64,000 nucleotides of DNA from NCBI GenBank assembly GCA_951813085.1, contig OX638348.1:1311627-1375626 (forward strand). The letters run 5' to 3'. The stretch comes from an uncultured Opitutaceae bacterium. Its GTDB lineage: Bacteria; Verrucomicrobiota; Verrucomicrobiia; Opitutales; Opitutaceae. A program made the translations under genes and the position numbers. How positions within the stretch are numbered: the first letter of the stretch is position 1; each line of letters begins with the position of its first letter. Of the stretch, positions 37,336-47,377 are shown one piece after another. The notes below the pieces were generated by a model. The model was not told the origin of the DNA. It did not search any database and was given only the letters and a program-made list of their open reading frames with translations.

Positions 37336-38456
37336 TCCGTTTCGTCGTTGTCTATTGGATGGGTGAAGCGGGCGATCACGCCTCCATCCGGATTTTCAGA
37401 GATTGTGATTTCGCCCCCTAGCGTACGGATGGCATGTCGCGCGATCGTGAGCCCCATTCCTACACCGACTGTATTCTTGGTGCTTACAAAGGGTTCGAAC
37501 ATATTGTCTTCAACTTCAGGATCGATGCCATTTCCCTGATCGACTACCTCGAACTCGATCGAGGTTTCGTCTTCGCTCATCTTTACCGAGAGTGTAATGG
37601 GACGTTCGGCGACATCTAGGGTGTGGTAGCTTTCCCAAGCATTGATGATGAGCTTGGAAAGCGCCTCTTCAAAGGCCTCAATATTGGTGCGAATCGCGGT
37701 ACCTTCGAGTGTGTTATTAACGGATACAGCAATTTCGGTTTCCTTCGCTTCCTTGGCTCGATCAACGCTGTTTTCGATCAGCTTCTCAATTGGCATGACA
37801 TGCAATGACAATCGGGTGGTGAAAGCGACTGTGCTCAACTGCTTGATTATGCTTACGATGCGATTGCCGACGGATTCGACGCGAGTGATATTGCGCATCA
37901 CCTTCTCGGGATCGCTATGATTCGCTTTGGCGAGTTCCAAGTAGCCCATGACGACTCCGAGGAGATTGTTTAGACTGTGCGCAATTCCCTGAGTCAGCGC
38001 TCCGATGGACGCGGCTCGCCTGGATTCGCCCAGCCGTTTCGTCAGTTCGACATTCTCCTCGTTGATCGCTAGGTAGTTCAGCTGGGCTCGTACGCGAGCA
38101 GCGGTTTCATCGAGATCAATCGGTTTGGTAATGTAGTCGACTGCTCCTGCTTGAAGTCCCTCCAGTTTTCCTTCCTTGGAGTTCTGGGCCGTTACGAAAA
38201 TTACAGGGATTGATTTAGTTCGATCATTGTCGCGAAGGATTTGGCAGACCTCGAATCCATCCATCCCCGGCATCATTATATCTAAGAGGATAAGATCGGG
38301 CAGGTCCGACTTCGCTATTTCCAATCCCTCTGGACCGCTGCTTGCAGACAGTACCTTGTGACCTTCCCATTCGAGCTTTCGTCGAAGCAGCTGGATGTTT
38401 ACCGGTTCGTCATCGACAACTAAAATAGTGCGATCGGACGTATTTTGCTTGGCCAT
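37332..38456 (-). CDS. Receiver-histidine kinase hybrid protein
   Basis: The 374-aa soluble protein starts with a receiver domain (LVVDDEP, phospho-acceptor Asp59 in LILLDIMMPGMDGF, VTAQNS and ITKPID). A histidine kinase core follows, with an H-box variant GALTQGIAHSLNNLLGVVMG (His160) and an ATPase domain (VDQGNGIDPEVEDNMFEPFV, GMGLTIARHAI). The receiver-first order suggests that phosphorylation of the receiver controls the kinase. No DNA-binding partner lies nearby. The stop overlaps proC by 4 bp. Confidence 0.9.
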   Translation of the reverse strand: MAKQNTSDRTILVVDDEPVNIQLLRRKLEWEGHKVLSASSGPEGLEIAKSDLPDLILLDIMMPGMDGFEVCQILRDNDRTKSIPVIFVTAQNSKEGKLEGLQAGAVDYITKPIDLDETAARVRAQLNYLAINEENVELTKRLGESRRAASIGALTQGIAHSLNNLLGVVMGYLELAKANHSDPEKVMRNITRVESVGNRIVSIIKQLSTVAFTTRLSLHVMPIEKLIENSVDRAKEAKETEIAVSVNNTLEGTAIRTNIEAFEEALSKLIINAWESYHTLDVAERPITLSVKMSEDETSIEFEVVDQGNGIDPEVEDNMFEPFVSTKNTVGVGMGLTIARHAIRTLGGEITISENPDGGVIARFTHPIDNDETE

Positions 38457-38491
38457 GGAGTCAGTTGATTAAAGCGGTTGGGCAAACGAAA

Positions 38492-39367
38492 TTAGGCATT
38501 TTGGAGAGCGTACGCCTTTACTGTGTTTTTCATGAGTATGGCGACGGTCATGGGACCTACGCCTCCGGGCACTGGCGTGATCTTCGATGCGATCAGGGCC
38601 GCTTCGTCGAAATTGACATCCCCTACGAGTTTATAGCCACGCTTTCTGCTGGCGTCTTCCACGCGATTGATCCCGACGTCGATGACGACCGCGCCCTCCT
38701 TGATCATATCTCCAGTAACCATTTCTGGCCTACCGATGGCCGCGACCAATACGTCGGCCTGGCGCGTAATCTCCTTGAGATTTCGAGTTCTGGAATGGCA
38801 CACAGTCACCGTGGCGTTGGCATGCGCTCCCTTTTGCATGGCCAGCAGTGAAAACGTCTTTCCAACAATGAGACTGCGTCCGAGCACAACCACGTGTTTG
38901 CCTTCTAGCTTTATACCTTCTCGTTTACAGATTTCGATTATTCCCGCTGGCGTGCAGGATACGAATCCATCCGGATCTTCTTGTACGACTCGGCCTGCGT
39001 TGACTACGTGGAATCCATCTACGTCCTTGTTGGGGTCAATTCGATTGAACGCGTCTTGCTCATTCAAGTGAGAGGGGAGAGGCGACTGTATCAGAATGCC
39101 ATTTACCGAAGGATCTTCGTTCAAGGCATCGACTTTCGCAAACAGCTCCTCTTGGCTGATGGTATTGTCGAAAGTGAATAGAAGGGGGGTGATCCCAATC
39201 TTTTCCGCGGTCCGGTTCTTGCTTTTGACGTAAGATACGGAAGCGGGATCCTCGCCGACTCGAATGAAAGCGATACAAGGCTTGTTGCCGTCGATCGCCG
39301 AAACTTTCTGTGTGAGCTCGTCAACGATGTCGCTCGCGATTTTTTTGCCGTCGATCAGATTCATCAA
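38492..39367 (-). CDS. folD: Bifunctional methylenetetrahydrofolate dehydrogenase/cyclohydrolase FolD
   Basis: The 291-aa enzyme interconverts methylene-, methenyl- and formyl-tetrahydrofolate. Visible motifs are the substrate-site [14 protein letters not shown] (catalytic Lys), the [20 protein letters not shown] segment, the NADP loop [17 protein letters not shown] and the C-terminal [18 protein letters not shown]. All key residues and the length are normal. It stands on the minus strand between an unknown secreted protein and the receiver-kinase. Confidence 0.97.
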   Translation of the reverse strand: MMNLIDGKKIASDIVDELTQKVSAIDGNKPCIAFIRVGEDPASVSYVKSKNRTAEKIGITPLLFTFDNTISQEELFAKVDALNEDPSVNGILIQSPLPSHLNEQDAFNRIDPNKDVDGFHVVNAGRVVQEDPDGFVSCTPAGIIEICKREGIKLEGKHVVVLGRSLIVGKTFSLLAMQKGAHANATVTVCHSRTRNLKEITRQADVLVAAIGRPEMVTGDMIKEGAVVIDVGINRVEDASRKRGYKLVGDVNFDEAALIASKITPVPGGVGPMTVAILMKNTVKAYALQNA

Positions 39368-39406
39368 GGACGTGGCTTTCTGGGAAGGACTCTTGTTCGG
39401 GTGCGT

Positions 39407-40159
39407 TTAAATTTTCTTTTTCAGCCTCACGAGGTTCATGACAACGAACGAGGATTCTTCCGGTTTCTCGATTGAGCCCGTCGCGACGAGGCGTGAGTTG
39501 ATATACTCCTGAATCGGGCCAATTGAAAATAGATTGGTGTCGTCGATGTAGGCCATCGTCTCATTGTCAGTATTGATCAGCTTAAACTCATACCCGGTAT
39601 TCTGGGATTCGAAGTAATTGGTCGAGACGATGATACCCTCTAAATTCTGGTATTGGGTCTTGGCTATTGCGGGTTTCGTTTCGACATTTTCCAAGGGTGG
39701 CGCCGCCGAGGTTTCTTGTGGGGATGGGGTGATGAACGTGTCGTCTTCAATGTAGCCGCGCACGATCGTCTCCAAGTTCACATGACAATAGCGGGGATCG
39801 ATCGAAATTATCTCTGCTTTGTCGTCTTCTGTGGCGATCGCCAAGATTTGCGCCTCTCTTGAAGGGCTCAGTAGGTATTTCGAACCGGGCAAAGGAAGGA
39901 AATTCTTTCCAACGTCCTGGCTATCCACATAGACGAGAAATTCTCCGCGATAGTAGATCGGTCGCCAGCCTGGGATCGGTTCGGCGCCATCTGGCCAGCT
40001 CGCATCGACTGCGAGAGACGGAGATTCGAGCTGCCCGATAATGGCGGAATCGCTATTGGGGCTGATTCGTACCAGGGCAGTGTCCTGAGCGAGAACGTTA
40101 GCAGTGTATCCAGTGATCGCTAACATTGCTAGAGTCGATAGAACGCGTAGGTGTTTCAT
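39407..40159 (-). CDS. Secreted protein of unknown function
   Basis: The 250-aa protein begins with a signal peptide (about residues 1-25, ending NVLAQ). Residues 30-90 look like an SH3-like beta domain (WRPIYYRGEFLVYVDSQDVG). A Pro/Thr-rich linker (about 145-165) precedes a second beta-rich domain with OB-fold-like strands (LEGIIVSTNYFESQNTGYEF, RLVATGSIEKPEE). I do not recognise a named family. It overlaps the upstream pseudouridine synthase gene by 4 bp, so they are co-transcribed. Confidence 0.7.
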   Translation of the reverse strand: MKHLRVLSTLAMLAITGYTANVLAQDTALVRISPNSDSAIIGQLESPSLAVDASWPDGAEPIPGWRPIYYRGEFLVYVDSQDVGKNFLPLPGSKYLLSPSREAQILAIATEDDKAEIISIDPRYCHVNLETIVRGYIEDDTFITPSPQETSAAPPLENVETKPAIAKTQYQNLEGIIVSTNYFESQNTGYEFKLINTDNETMAYIDDTNLFSIGPIQEYINSRLVATGSIEKPEESSFVVMNLVRLKKKI

Positions 40160-40908
40160 AGAGCTTCGTCGTGTTTGAACAATTTGCGAATTTCGTTTTC
40201 CTGAAGAATCATTCCCGCTCCTTTTGGCATGCCCTTAATGCTGAACGCGCCAATTTGGTATCGCTTCAGGCGCTTCACATCGTAGCCGAGCGTAGTGAAT
40301 AAATTGCGGATCTCGCGCTTTTTGCCGTGATGCATCGCTACGTCGATCTCCTTCGATGCCTCCTTGCTCTGACTGCCAAGCAAGGTAGCTTTTTCAACTT
40401 TCATTCGTTCACCCTCGAATTGAATTCCTTTGGTCAATTTTCCGGTGTGCTTCTTGGGAAAGGGCTGCTTGAGCGAAACGTGGTACTTCTTAACCACAAG
40501 GCTCGATGGGTGCATGAGCTGGTTGGCGAGATCGCCATCGTTGGTGAGGATTACAAGTCCCTCGCTGTCCTTGTCTAGTCGGCCCGCGCAGAACAGCCGG
40601 ATGCTTTGGTAGTCTTTGGGAAGCAGATCGAAAACGGTTCGATCATTGTGCGGGTCGTCGTTGCTGCAAATGAAGCCTTTGGGCTTGTTGACAACGAATA
40701 CGATTTGGCTCTGCTTGCGGTGGCGTATTTTCTGTCCTTCGAAAACGACCTCGTCGATTCCCGGTTCGATCTTGTCTCCGATTTGAGCGATCTTCCCATT
40801 GACGGAAATCGCCCCGTCGCGGATATGCTCCTCTGCGGCGCGGCGCGAGCAAACACCCATGTCTGCTAGGTATTTTTGGATGCGCAATCGGTTTTCTGTG
40901 GAAGGCAT
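40156..40908 (-). CDS. rRNA pseudouridine synthase, RsuA/RluB family
   Basis: The 250-aa enzyme isomerises uridine in ribosomal RNA. An N-terminal S4 RNA-binding domain (RIQKYLADMGVCSRRAAEEH) precedes the catalytic domain. The signature GRLDKDSEGLVILTNDG holds the catalytic Asp, followed by YHVSLKQPF and the KREIRNLFTTLGYDVKRLKR segment typical of the family. Whether it acts on 23S (RluB/E/F) or 16S (RsuA) rRNA cannot be told; the S4 domain and size fit RluB. It overlaps the following gene by 4 bp. Confidence 0.92.
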   Translation of the reverse strand: MPSTENRLRIQKYLADMGVCSRRAAEEHIRDGAISVNGKIAQIGDKIEPGIDEVVFEGQKIRHRKQSQIVFVVNKPKGFICSNDDPHNDRTVFDLLPKDYQSIRLFCAGRLDKDSEGLVILTNDGDLANQLMHPSSLVVKKYHVSLKQPFPKKHTGKLTKGIQFEGERMKVEKATLLGSQSKEASKEIDVAMHHGKKREIRNLFTTLGYDVKRLKRYQIGAFSIKGMPKGAGMILQENEIRKLFKHDEAL

Positions 40909-41155
40909 TGTAGGATCTGAGCGATCGACTTTTCGCGAGATCGATGGTTGCTAATGCCAGGGATCGTCGCGTTCCAAATCGAGCGCTACAGGAAGATAAA
41001 GGTCGACCCTTCAGGCGAGGGCAAGCGCAAGCTGGATTTGGCAAATTTTTCGCTGAAAACTAACATTGCTAAAGCGGTTTTTAGCCATAGGACTGTTTGA
41101 TCGGGCCCCTTTTTCGGGAATCGCGCATCAATTTAGGAATTTGATCCAAGCAGCT

Positions 41156-41902
41156 ATGAGTCTTACATTTGAAAACAAAGTCGCCGTAGTAACGGGCGCG
41201 GGCCGTGGAATCGGCCGCGCAATCGCAGAAACGCTGGGGAAGGCCGGCGTTACAGTCATTTGCGTATCCTATTCGGAATCATCTTGCGGGGAGGCGGCCC
41301 AAGCGATCAATGACGCAGGCGGCAAGGCGGTCGCTAAAGCGGTCGACGTTTCGGATTCCGCCGCCGTTTCTGAGGCCTGCGAGTCTCTCCTAAGCGAATA
41401 CGAGAATATCGACATCCTGGTGAACAATGCGGGTATCACGAAGGACAACCTGCTGTTTCGAATGTCGGAGGACGATTGGACGAGCGTGATCAATACCAAT
41501 CTCAATAGCTGCTTCTACTGGGTGAAGGGCCTGGCGCGGCCTATGACGCGAAAGCGATGGGGTAGAATTGTAAATATTTCCTCCGTTTCGGGCATTATGG
41601 GGAATGCGGGCCAGACGAATTACGCAGCCGCCAAGGCAGGAATGATCGGCTTCACTAAGAGCCTGGCCAAGGAGCTTGCCTCGCGGAGCATTACCGTGAA
41701 TTGCGTCGCTCCTGGCTTCATTAAGACTGATATGACCTCGAAAATGGCGGATGCGGCCCTCGATATAGTGCTTCCAACGATACCGCTCAAGCGGATGGGC
41801 GAATCTAGCGACATCGCCAATATGGTCGCCTATCTAGCGTCTGAAGAGGCAAATTATGTTACAGGCCAAGTTTTTACCGTTGACGGCGGCATGGCTATGT
41901 GA
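41156..41902 (+). CDS. fabG: 3-oxoacyl-ACP reductase FabG
   Basis: The 248-aa short-chain dehydrogenase reduces 3-oxoacyl-ACP with NADPH in fatty acid elongation. ATG 41156 gives the standard N-terminus (MSLTFENKVAVVTGAGRGIG); the frame is open upstream but without family similarity. The NNAG motif (ILVNNAGITKDNL) and catalytic Ser-Tyr-Lys (NISSVSGIMGNAGQTNYAAAK) are intact, and the C-terminus YVTGQVFTVDGGMAM is typical of FabG. It heads a fab unit with acpP and fabF. Confidence 0.96.
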   Translation: MSLTFENKVAVVTGAGRGIGRAIAETLGKAGVTVICVSYSESSCGEAAQAINDAGGKAVAKAVDVSDSAAVSEACESLLSEYENIDILVNNAGITKDNLLFRMSEDDWTSVINTNLNSCFYWVKGLARPMTRKRWGRIVNISSVSGIMGNAGQTNYAAAKAGMIGFTKSLAKELASRSITVNCVAPGFIKTDMTSKMADAALDIVLPTIPLKRMGESSDIANMVAYLASEEANYVTGQVFTVDGGMAM

Positions 41903-41942
41903 TGCCTCCTGAGTTCAATTTACTATTAATCTGTCACACAAA

Positions 41943-42203
41943 ATGGCCGACGAAAAAAGCATCAAACAAAGAGTCTCAGAAATCATCGTAAACCAGCTCA
42001 ATGTAAATGAAGAGCAGATCACGCCGGAGGCATCCTTCCTGGATGATCTAGGCGCTGACTCGCTAGACACCGTTGAATTGATCATGGCCTTTGAAGAAGA
42101 GTTCAAAGACGAGATCCAAGGCGAAATCCCTGAGTCGGACGCAGAGAAACTGCAGACCGTCGGAGACGTCACATCATACATTGAAGGCAAGGCTGGAGCG
42201 TAG
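41943..42203 (+). CDS. acpP: Acyl carrier protein
   Basis: The 86-aa acidic protein carries acyl chains on a phosphopantetheine arm. The attachment serine is Ser40 in [19 protein letters not shown]. The four-helix length and the acidic helix II are standard. It lies 40 bp after fabG and 73 bp before fabF, the usual verrucomicrobial and proteobacterial order. Confidence 0.97.
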   Translation: MADEKSIKQRVSEIIVNQLNVNEEQITPEASFLDDLGADSLDTVELIMAFEEEFKDEIQGEIPESDAEKLQTVGDVTSYIEGKAGA

Positions 42204-42276
42204 CTCTCTCCTTGTCGTGCAACGAGCCGCTTGAGCGTTCCTTGCTTAAGCGCTTAACCCATCGCGAGACGAATTT

Positions 42277-43527
42277 ATGACTGAGCTGGCGGATAGCCAA
42301 CGTGTAGTTGTAACCGGTCTTGGGGCTATCACCCCTCTGGGACTGGATGTTGATTCCTTTTTTCAAGGACTTCTCGATGGGAAGAATGGAATCAGCAAGG
42401 TCGAATCCTTCGATACGGAGAAGTTCACTTGCAAGATAGGAGGTGAAATCAAGGATTTCGACGCTACCCAGTACATGGATCCCAAGGAAGCGCGTCGGAA
42501 TGATCGGTTTGTCCATTTCGCTTCCGCAGCGTGCAAGGAAGCGGTAGCGGATGCGGGCTTGGATATGGACAGCGAGGATCCGGATCGTGTGGGCGTATTC
42601 ATCGGGTCTGGAATCGGAGGAATGGATACGATCGAGAAGAACTGCCGCAAGCTGGTAGAAAGCGGACCGCGAAAGGTGTCTCCCTTCATGATCCCCGCGC
42701 TGATCTCGAATATGGCATCCGGAGTAATCGGTATCGAACTGGGTGCGATGGGGCCGAATTTTTCCATCGTGAGCGCCTGCGCGACCGGCGCTCACGCTAT
42801 CGGTGAATCTCTGAAGACCTTGCGACTCGGCGAGGCGGATGTAATGATCGCCGGCGGTAGCGAAGCCACCATTACGGGCCTGAGCTACGCGGGCTTTTGC
42901 TCGATGAAGGCAATGTCCACCAACAACGACAACCCTGAGGGCGCGAGCCGTCCTTTTGATGCCGGCCGAGATGGATTTGTCATGGGAGAGGGCGCTGGAA
43001 TTATCGTATTGGAAACTCTCGAGCACGCGAAGAAACGCGGCGCGTCCATCCACTGCGAATTGGTGGGTTATGGCGCCTCCTGCGACGCAAACCATATTAC
43101 GGCTCCCCACCCGGAAGGGAAGGGCCTGATTGGGGCGATGAAGCGAGCGTTGCATTCCGCTCGCCTGAATGCTGAGGACGTAGGCTATATCAACGCTCAC
43201 GGAACGTCGACGCCCTACAACGACAAATTTGAGACGATGGCGGTGAAGTCTCTTTTTGGCGATCATGCCAATACGCTTCCGATGAGCTCTACGAAGTCTA
43301 TGACGGGTCACTTATTGGGGGCTGCAGGAGGAGTGGAAAGCGTTGCGTGCGTTCGAATGATCGAGACCGGAAAGCTGGCCCCAACAATTAACTACGATAC
43401 GCCGGACCCCGATTGCGATTTGGATTACGTGCCCAACGAAGCGCGCGAGATGAAATTATCGGTTGCGATGAGCAACAGCCTAGGATTCGGAGGGCAGAAC
43501 GCGTCGTTGATTTTCAAGGCCGTTTAG
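42277..43527 (+). CDS. fabF: 3-oxoacyl-ACP synthase II FabF
   Basis: The 416-aa enzyme condenses malonyl-ACP with growing acyl-ACP. The Cys-His-His catalytic triad is present: Cys168 in SIVSACATGAHAIGES, His in YINAHGTSTPYND, and His in STKSMTGHLLGAAGG. The N-terminus VVVTGLGAITPLGLD and the C-terminus NSLGFGGQNASLIFK are typical. It follows acpP and precedes ndk by 55 bp. Confidence 0.97.
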   Translation: MTELADSQRVVVTGLGAITPLGLDVDSFFQGLLDGKNGISKVESFDTEKFTCKIGGEIKDFDATQYMDPKEARRNDRFVHFASAACKEAVADAGLDMDSEDPDRVGVFIGSGIGGMDTIEKNCRKLVESGPRKVSPFMIPALISNMASGVIGIELGAMGPNFSIVSACATGAHAIGESLKTLRLGEADVMIAGGSEATITGLSYAGFCSMKAMSTNNDNPEGASRPFDAGRDGFVMGEGAGIIVLETLEHAKKRGASIHCELVGYGASCDANHITAPHPEGKGLIGAMKRALHSARLNAEDVGYINAHGTSTPYNDKFETMAVKSLFGDHANTLPMSSTKSMTGHLLGAAGGVESVACVRMIETGKLAPTINYDTPDPDCDLDYVPNEAREMKLSVAMSNSLGFGGQNASLIFKAV

Positions 43528-43582
43528 CCCTAGCGGATCAAGGAACGGCGCAAGAGGCATTTCAAATTACGAATACCAATAG

Positions 43583-43999
43583 ATGGAAAAGACATTTATC
43601 ATTCTAAAGCCGGATTGCATGGAGAAAGGCTTGGCGGGCCAAGTATTGCAGCGATTTGAAAGCGAAGGATTTTCGATCGTAGCCGCTAAGATGGCTCAGC
43701 TGGAGTCTCCCATACTTCGAGAGCACTACGCTCACGTAGCTGACCTTCCATTTTTTCCGGATATCGAAGCATTCATGAGTTCGCGTCCTGTGGTTTTCGT
43801 AGCCCTCGAGGGTGAAAACGTGATTCAGCGTGTTCGGGATCTCTTGGGACCTACGGATTCGACAAAAGCCCCCGCAGGTACCATTCGAGGCGATTTCGGT
43901 ACGGACATGATGCGGAATGTCGTTCACGCGTCCGACGGCCCAGAAACGGCTGAGGCGGAGTTGAAACGCTTCTTCGAAGACAGCGAGATTTTTTCTTAG
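43583..43999 (+). CDS. ndk: Nucleoside diphosphate kinase
   Basis: The 138-aa enzyme transfers the gamma-phosphate between nucleoside triphosphates and diphosphates. The catalytic His115 lies in NVVHASDGPETAEAEL. The KPD motif (LKPDCMEKGL) and GTIRGDFG are also present. The length matches the family. It is the last gene of the fab unit, 15 bp from the convergent SUMF1-domain gene. Confidence 0.96.
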   Translation: MEKTFIILKPDCMEKGLAGQVLQRFESEGFSIVAAKMAQLESPILREHYAHVADLPFFPDIEAFMSSRPVVFVALEGENVIQRVRDLLGPTDSTKAPAGTIRGDFGTDMMRNVVHASDGPETAEAELKRFFEDSEIFS

Positions 44000-44014
44000 T
44001 ACTTGCGGCTTGGC

Positions 44015-45214
44015 CTAGATAGTCGAAGTCACGAGTCCGAATTGATCACAACGCGAAAGCTCATAGTTGTCGGTCGCGGGATGAGGGCTGAAGCCATCGC
44101 GACTAGCAGAGCGGCACTTTAGCGCGGTCTCAGCCCAGCTGCCTCCGCGAAATACGCGGATCATACCTGTATCTGCTCCTTTGGGATCAGCTGAACTTGC
44201 CTCGTAGGGCCCGTACCAATCCCAGCACCATTCGCGCACATTGCCATGCATGTCGTACAATCCAAAGAAATTGGGCGCCTTGCTTCCCGTTTCGTGCGTA
44301 TTGCTTTCACTGTTACCTCCATACCAGCCGACCGCGTCTAAATTGGGGTCGATCGGAGACAAGTCGGTGTGGGTAATGGCGCCTGAATGGAAGGCCGTCG
44401 TGGCGCCAGCCCGACAGGCTCCCTCCCATTCCGCTTCCGTTGGCAATCGATAGCCATCGGCATTCCAATTCACGAACGGATCGGAGGACCCTATGCGAAA
44501 TACGTTTCTCGTCTCGAATGTATTCGATAGGTAGTAGGCTGGAATTCTACCTTCCATTTCACTTCTTGCGTTGCACCATTTGATCGCGTTGAACCATGAT
44601 ATTTCAGTTACGGGATGCCGCCCGCTTTCGTAGCCGTTTCGGCCATTTCTTCCAACAGCGAGATCCTCGTATCCATTATTAATGGCCCAATCGCGTACGT
44701 CGTTCCATTCGTTCCAAGTCACTTCTGTCTCAGACATGTGGAATCCTCTCGTCAATGTGACCCCATGGAGGGTTTCATCATTTCCACGACCGGGTTCCTG
44801 AGTGGGCGAGCCCATGAGGAATGTTCCAGCCGGAATCAGAGCGAATCCATTGGGGATAGCTGGTTTTTCCGCAAGCCTCAGACGGATGAATCCGCGCTCG
44901 AATGGAACGAGCTGCTGCACGAGAGTTGACTGATCGGGCTCGCCATTGAATCGATAGCGTTCTGTCCAGTCGAGTAGGTTGTCGCTTACCTCTACGATGT
45001 AAGCATACGAATCGCGGACTCCGCTAAGTGAAAGCGTTGCCGATTGTTCGGTCGCGATTATTTCTTCGCCCGATTGCGGGTCGACTGTCGCCACCGCGTT
45101 GTCCTCGACATTTAGAGAAACCTTGAGCCAATCGACAGGAGTTGCGCCGCTAGCTAGCCGGGTCAATAACCACCCTAGGGCAAATGCCGCGAGGAAGACA
45201 CGTGCGGAGTTCAT
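44015..45214 (-). CDS. SUMF1/FGE-sulfatase-domain protein with probable 3'-end frameshift
   Basis: Starting at ATG 45214, the ~399-aa protein has a signal peptide (RVFLAAFALGWLLTRLASG) and an N-terminal beta domain (VEVSDNLLDWTERY, about 30-125). A SUMF1 domain follows (FALIPAGTFLMGS, MSETEVTWNEW, YRLPTEAEWEGACRAG, YDMHGNVREWCWDWYG, RVFRGGSWAETALKCRSASR). The two copper-binding cysteines of true formylglycine-generating enzymes are not present, so that activity is unlikely. The family normally ends in a GFRVV-like strand. Here that strand (SFRVVINSDS) lies in another frame, and removing one base near 44059-44065 restores it, ending at 44029. Confidence 0.82.
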   Translation of the reverse strand: MNSARVFLAAFALGWLLTRLASGATPVDWLKVSLNVEDNAVATVDPQSGEEIIATEQSATLSLSGVRDSYAYIVEVSDNLLDWTERYRFNGEPDQSTLVQQLVPFERGFIRLRLAEKPAIPNGFALIPAGTFLMGSPTQEPGRGNDETLHGVTLTRGFHMSETEVTWNEWNDVRDWAINNGYEDLAVGRNGRNGYESGRHPVTEISWFNAIKWCNARSEMEGRIPAYYLSNTFETRNVFRIGSSDPFVNWNADGYRLPTEAEWEGACRAGATTAFHSGAITHTDLSPIDPNLDAVGWYGGNSESNTHETGSKAPNFFGLYDMHGNVREWCWDWYGPYEASSADPKGADTGMIRVFRGGSWAETALKCRSASRDGFSPHPATDNYELSRCDQFGLVTSTI

Positions 45215-45370
45215 TCGCTCTAGAGTCACGGAGATTGTAGGCGAGTTAGAGAATTTTGCATCCCAATCTGCCTCTTCTCGATGCAGCGTGTTCTCCATGC
45301 CGGTATCATGGCAGGACTCACGCAGGAATCCCAGTTTAATTCGCAGTGAATTCCGATTGAAGCGCTGTTC

Positions 45371-46906
45371 TTACATGCGCGTTTTTCGGTCCAGGCTACG
45401 GTATTGAATCGCTTCAGTGAGGTGATGCATCTTGATGTCAGAGGACGGCTCCAGGTCGGCAATGGTGCGAGCGACTTTCAAGATGCGATTGTAGGCTCGG
45501 GCAGAAAGCCGTAGCGACTCCATCGCGTTTTGCAAGAGAGCGCCCATTTCCGAAGTGATGGAGCAATTGCGCTCTATGGCGGACTCAGTTAGGTTCGCAT
45601 TTGCAGAGAATGCATCCTTTGCGTATCGCACTTTCTGAATATCTCTCGCTTCGTGGATGCGTTTGCGAATTGTCTGTGAGGATTCTCCCTTTTTAGCCGT
45701 CCTCAATTCTTCAATACTAAGAGCGGGCGCTTCAATGTGGATGTCTATCCGATCGAGAAGAGGCCCGCTAACGCGACTTCGATAGCGCTGTATTTGGGTA
45801 GGGGAGCAGGCGCAGTCGCCCTGCTTCGAGCCTAGGTATCCGCAAGGGCACGGGTTCATCGCGGCCACGAGCATGAAATTGCAGGGCAAGGTTACTTTCC
45901 CCGCCGAGCGTGAAATCGTGACGCAGCCATCTTCCATGGGTTGGCGCATGACTTCTAGGGCAGAACGCTTGAATTCGGGAAGCTCGTCCATGAACAGGAC
46001 TCCGTTGTGGGCGAGCGAGATTTCTCCGGGTCCTGGGATGGTTCCACCACCCAGCAATCCAACATCGCTAATGGTGTGATGAGGGGAACGGAAAGGACGT
46101 CGCCTATCGAGGGAGTCCCATTGGTGGCTCAATCCGGCCGCTGACTGAACCTGAAGTATTTCCAAGTATTCCTCGAGCGTTGGCGTAGTCATTATCGAAG
46201 GGATCCGCTTAGCGATCATCGATTTGCCGGACCCAGGGGGACCTATCGCTAGTAGATTGTGCCCTCCTGCGACTGCTACCTCTATTGCGCGGCGGAACTG
46301 GGCTTGGCCTTTTACGTCTTCGAAATCAAGACCGTACGTATAGGAGTTAGCTTCCTTCGCATGGTACCCTTTCATTGGTTCGAGATCGAAATCTCCTTCC
46401 AGAAAGCGTTTCGCTTCGTCGAGCGACTTGACTCCATATATTTCAATTCCGGATACGAGAGCGGCCTCTTGCGCAGATTTGATTGGCAGTATTGCTCCCT
46501 TGAGGCCGCGGGCTTTAGCATCGAGAGCAAAGGCTAATCCTCCTCTTACGGGACGAGTTGCTCCTGAAAGACTGAGTTCCCCTGCGATTACATATCGATC
46601 GAAACGATCGTGGGGAGTCATCTGGCCGGTTGACTCGAGAATTCCCAGCGCGATGGGAAGGTCGTACATGGGCCCTTCTTTTCTCAAGTCGCCTGGCGCG
46701 AGATTGATAGTGGTGCGTGTTTGGGGCTTGCGAAAACCTGAGTTGGCTAGCGCCGAGAAAACGCGATCGTCCGATTCTTTCACAGCGGCGTCTGGGAGCC
46801 CTACCATGATCAAGCGTGGATCTCCGCTTTCACCTGCATTGACTTCTACGAGTACCGATACGGCATGGATACCTTGCAGCGCAGCGCTTTTTATGGTGGC
46901 GAGCAT
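45371..46906 (-). CDS. comM: ComM/YifB-family Mg chelatase-like AAA ATPase
   Basis: The 511-aa protein is a hexameric helicase-like ATPase that drives branch migration during natural transformation in species where it was studied. The N-terminal Lon-like part ([35 protein letters not shown]) leads into Walker [16 protein letters not shown]. Next come [32 protein letters not shown] (Walker B), a zinc region ([20 protein letters not shown]), and arginine-finger segment [15 protein letters not shown]. Length and domains are complete. No other com gene is present apart from the T2SS pseudopilins. Confidence 0.95.
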   Translation of the reverse strand: MLATIKSAALQGIHAVSVLVEVNAGESGDPRLIMVGLPDAAVKESDDRVFSALANSGFRKPQTRTTINLAPGDLRKEGPMYDLPIALGILESTGQMTPHDRFDRYVIAGELSLSGATRPVRGGLAFALDAKARGLKGAILPIKSAQEAALVSGIEIYGVKSLDEAKRFLEGDFDLEPMKGYHAKEANSYTYGLDFEDVKGQAQFRRAIEVAVAGGHNLLAIGPPGSGKSMIAKRIPSIMTTPTLEEYLEILQVQSAAGLSHQWDSLDRRRPFRSPHHTISDVGLLGGGTIPGPGEISLAHNGVLFMDELPEFKRSALEVMRQPMEDGCVTISRSAGKVTLPCNFMLVAAMNPCPCGYLGSKQGDCACSPTQIQRYRSRVSGPLLDRIDIHIEAPALSIEELRTAKKGESSQTIRKRIHEARDIQKVRYAKDAFSANANLTESAIERNCSITSEMGALLQNAMESLRLSARAYNRILKVARTIADLEPSSDIKMHHLTEAIQYRSLDRKTRM

Positions 46907-47107
46907 ACGTTAAGAATGGATTGAGGTTAACAGCGTCTCACAATCGACTCTGCAAAGCTCAAATTGGCAAGCGGAAATCGAAGGGAGAAGAATTTTGCTG
47001 CCCAGAAATGAATGCGATTATAGCGCAGTAGAATCTACAGGCGAATGTTGCATGGCGCGAACCTGATGCTGTGGCGTCGATTCGCATCGAGGTTTAAAGG
47101 ACCCGTT

Positions 47108-47377
47108 TCAATCGCCGTCGCTTGAATGTATCGAATGGTATAGTGGATACAAGCTTGTCGCCCGGATCGATTTGCATCCTATGAATTCGTTTGCCTTCGA
47201 GACCTGCTTATCGAAATCAGAGATTCGAGCTTTGTCTTTGGCCTTAATAAGGAGAGAGTGAGCCCAATATTCCTCTGCTCCATCAAGCACTGCTTTTACG
47301 CTATTTAACTCAGGCACTTTGGGAAGCTTAGCTGATAACAATAGCCCCAATTTGTTAGGGATTGATATACTTGACAC
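47108..47377 (-). CDS. Orphan ORF starting inside the left inverted repeat (89 aa)
   Basis: The frame begins at a GTG inside the left inverted repeat of the IS1595-type element and runs outward, so its first residues (SSISIP) come from the repeat. The remainder (LDGAEEYWAHSLLIKAKDKA, ISDFDKQVSKANEFIGC) has protein-like character but no recognised family. It could be the 3' part of a gene cut by the element, or chance. The matching 5' part is not seen on the other side of the element. Confidence 0.3.
   Translation of the reverse strand: MSSISIPNKLGLLLSAKLPKVPELNSVKAVLDGAEEYWAHSLLIKAKDKARISDFDKQVSKANEFIGCKSIRATSLYPLYHSIHSSDGD

Noticed and set aside
42169-43311. Minus-strand 380-aa ORF
   Set aside because: It is an antisense shadow of fabF and the end of acpP, His/Arg-rich with no family features.
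44015-45214. True formylglycine-generating enzyme for sulfatases
   Set aside because: The copper-binding Cys pair is absent and no sulfatase gene is nearby; it is only a SUMF1-domain protein.
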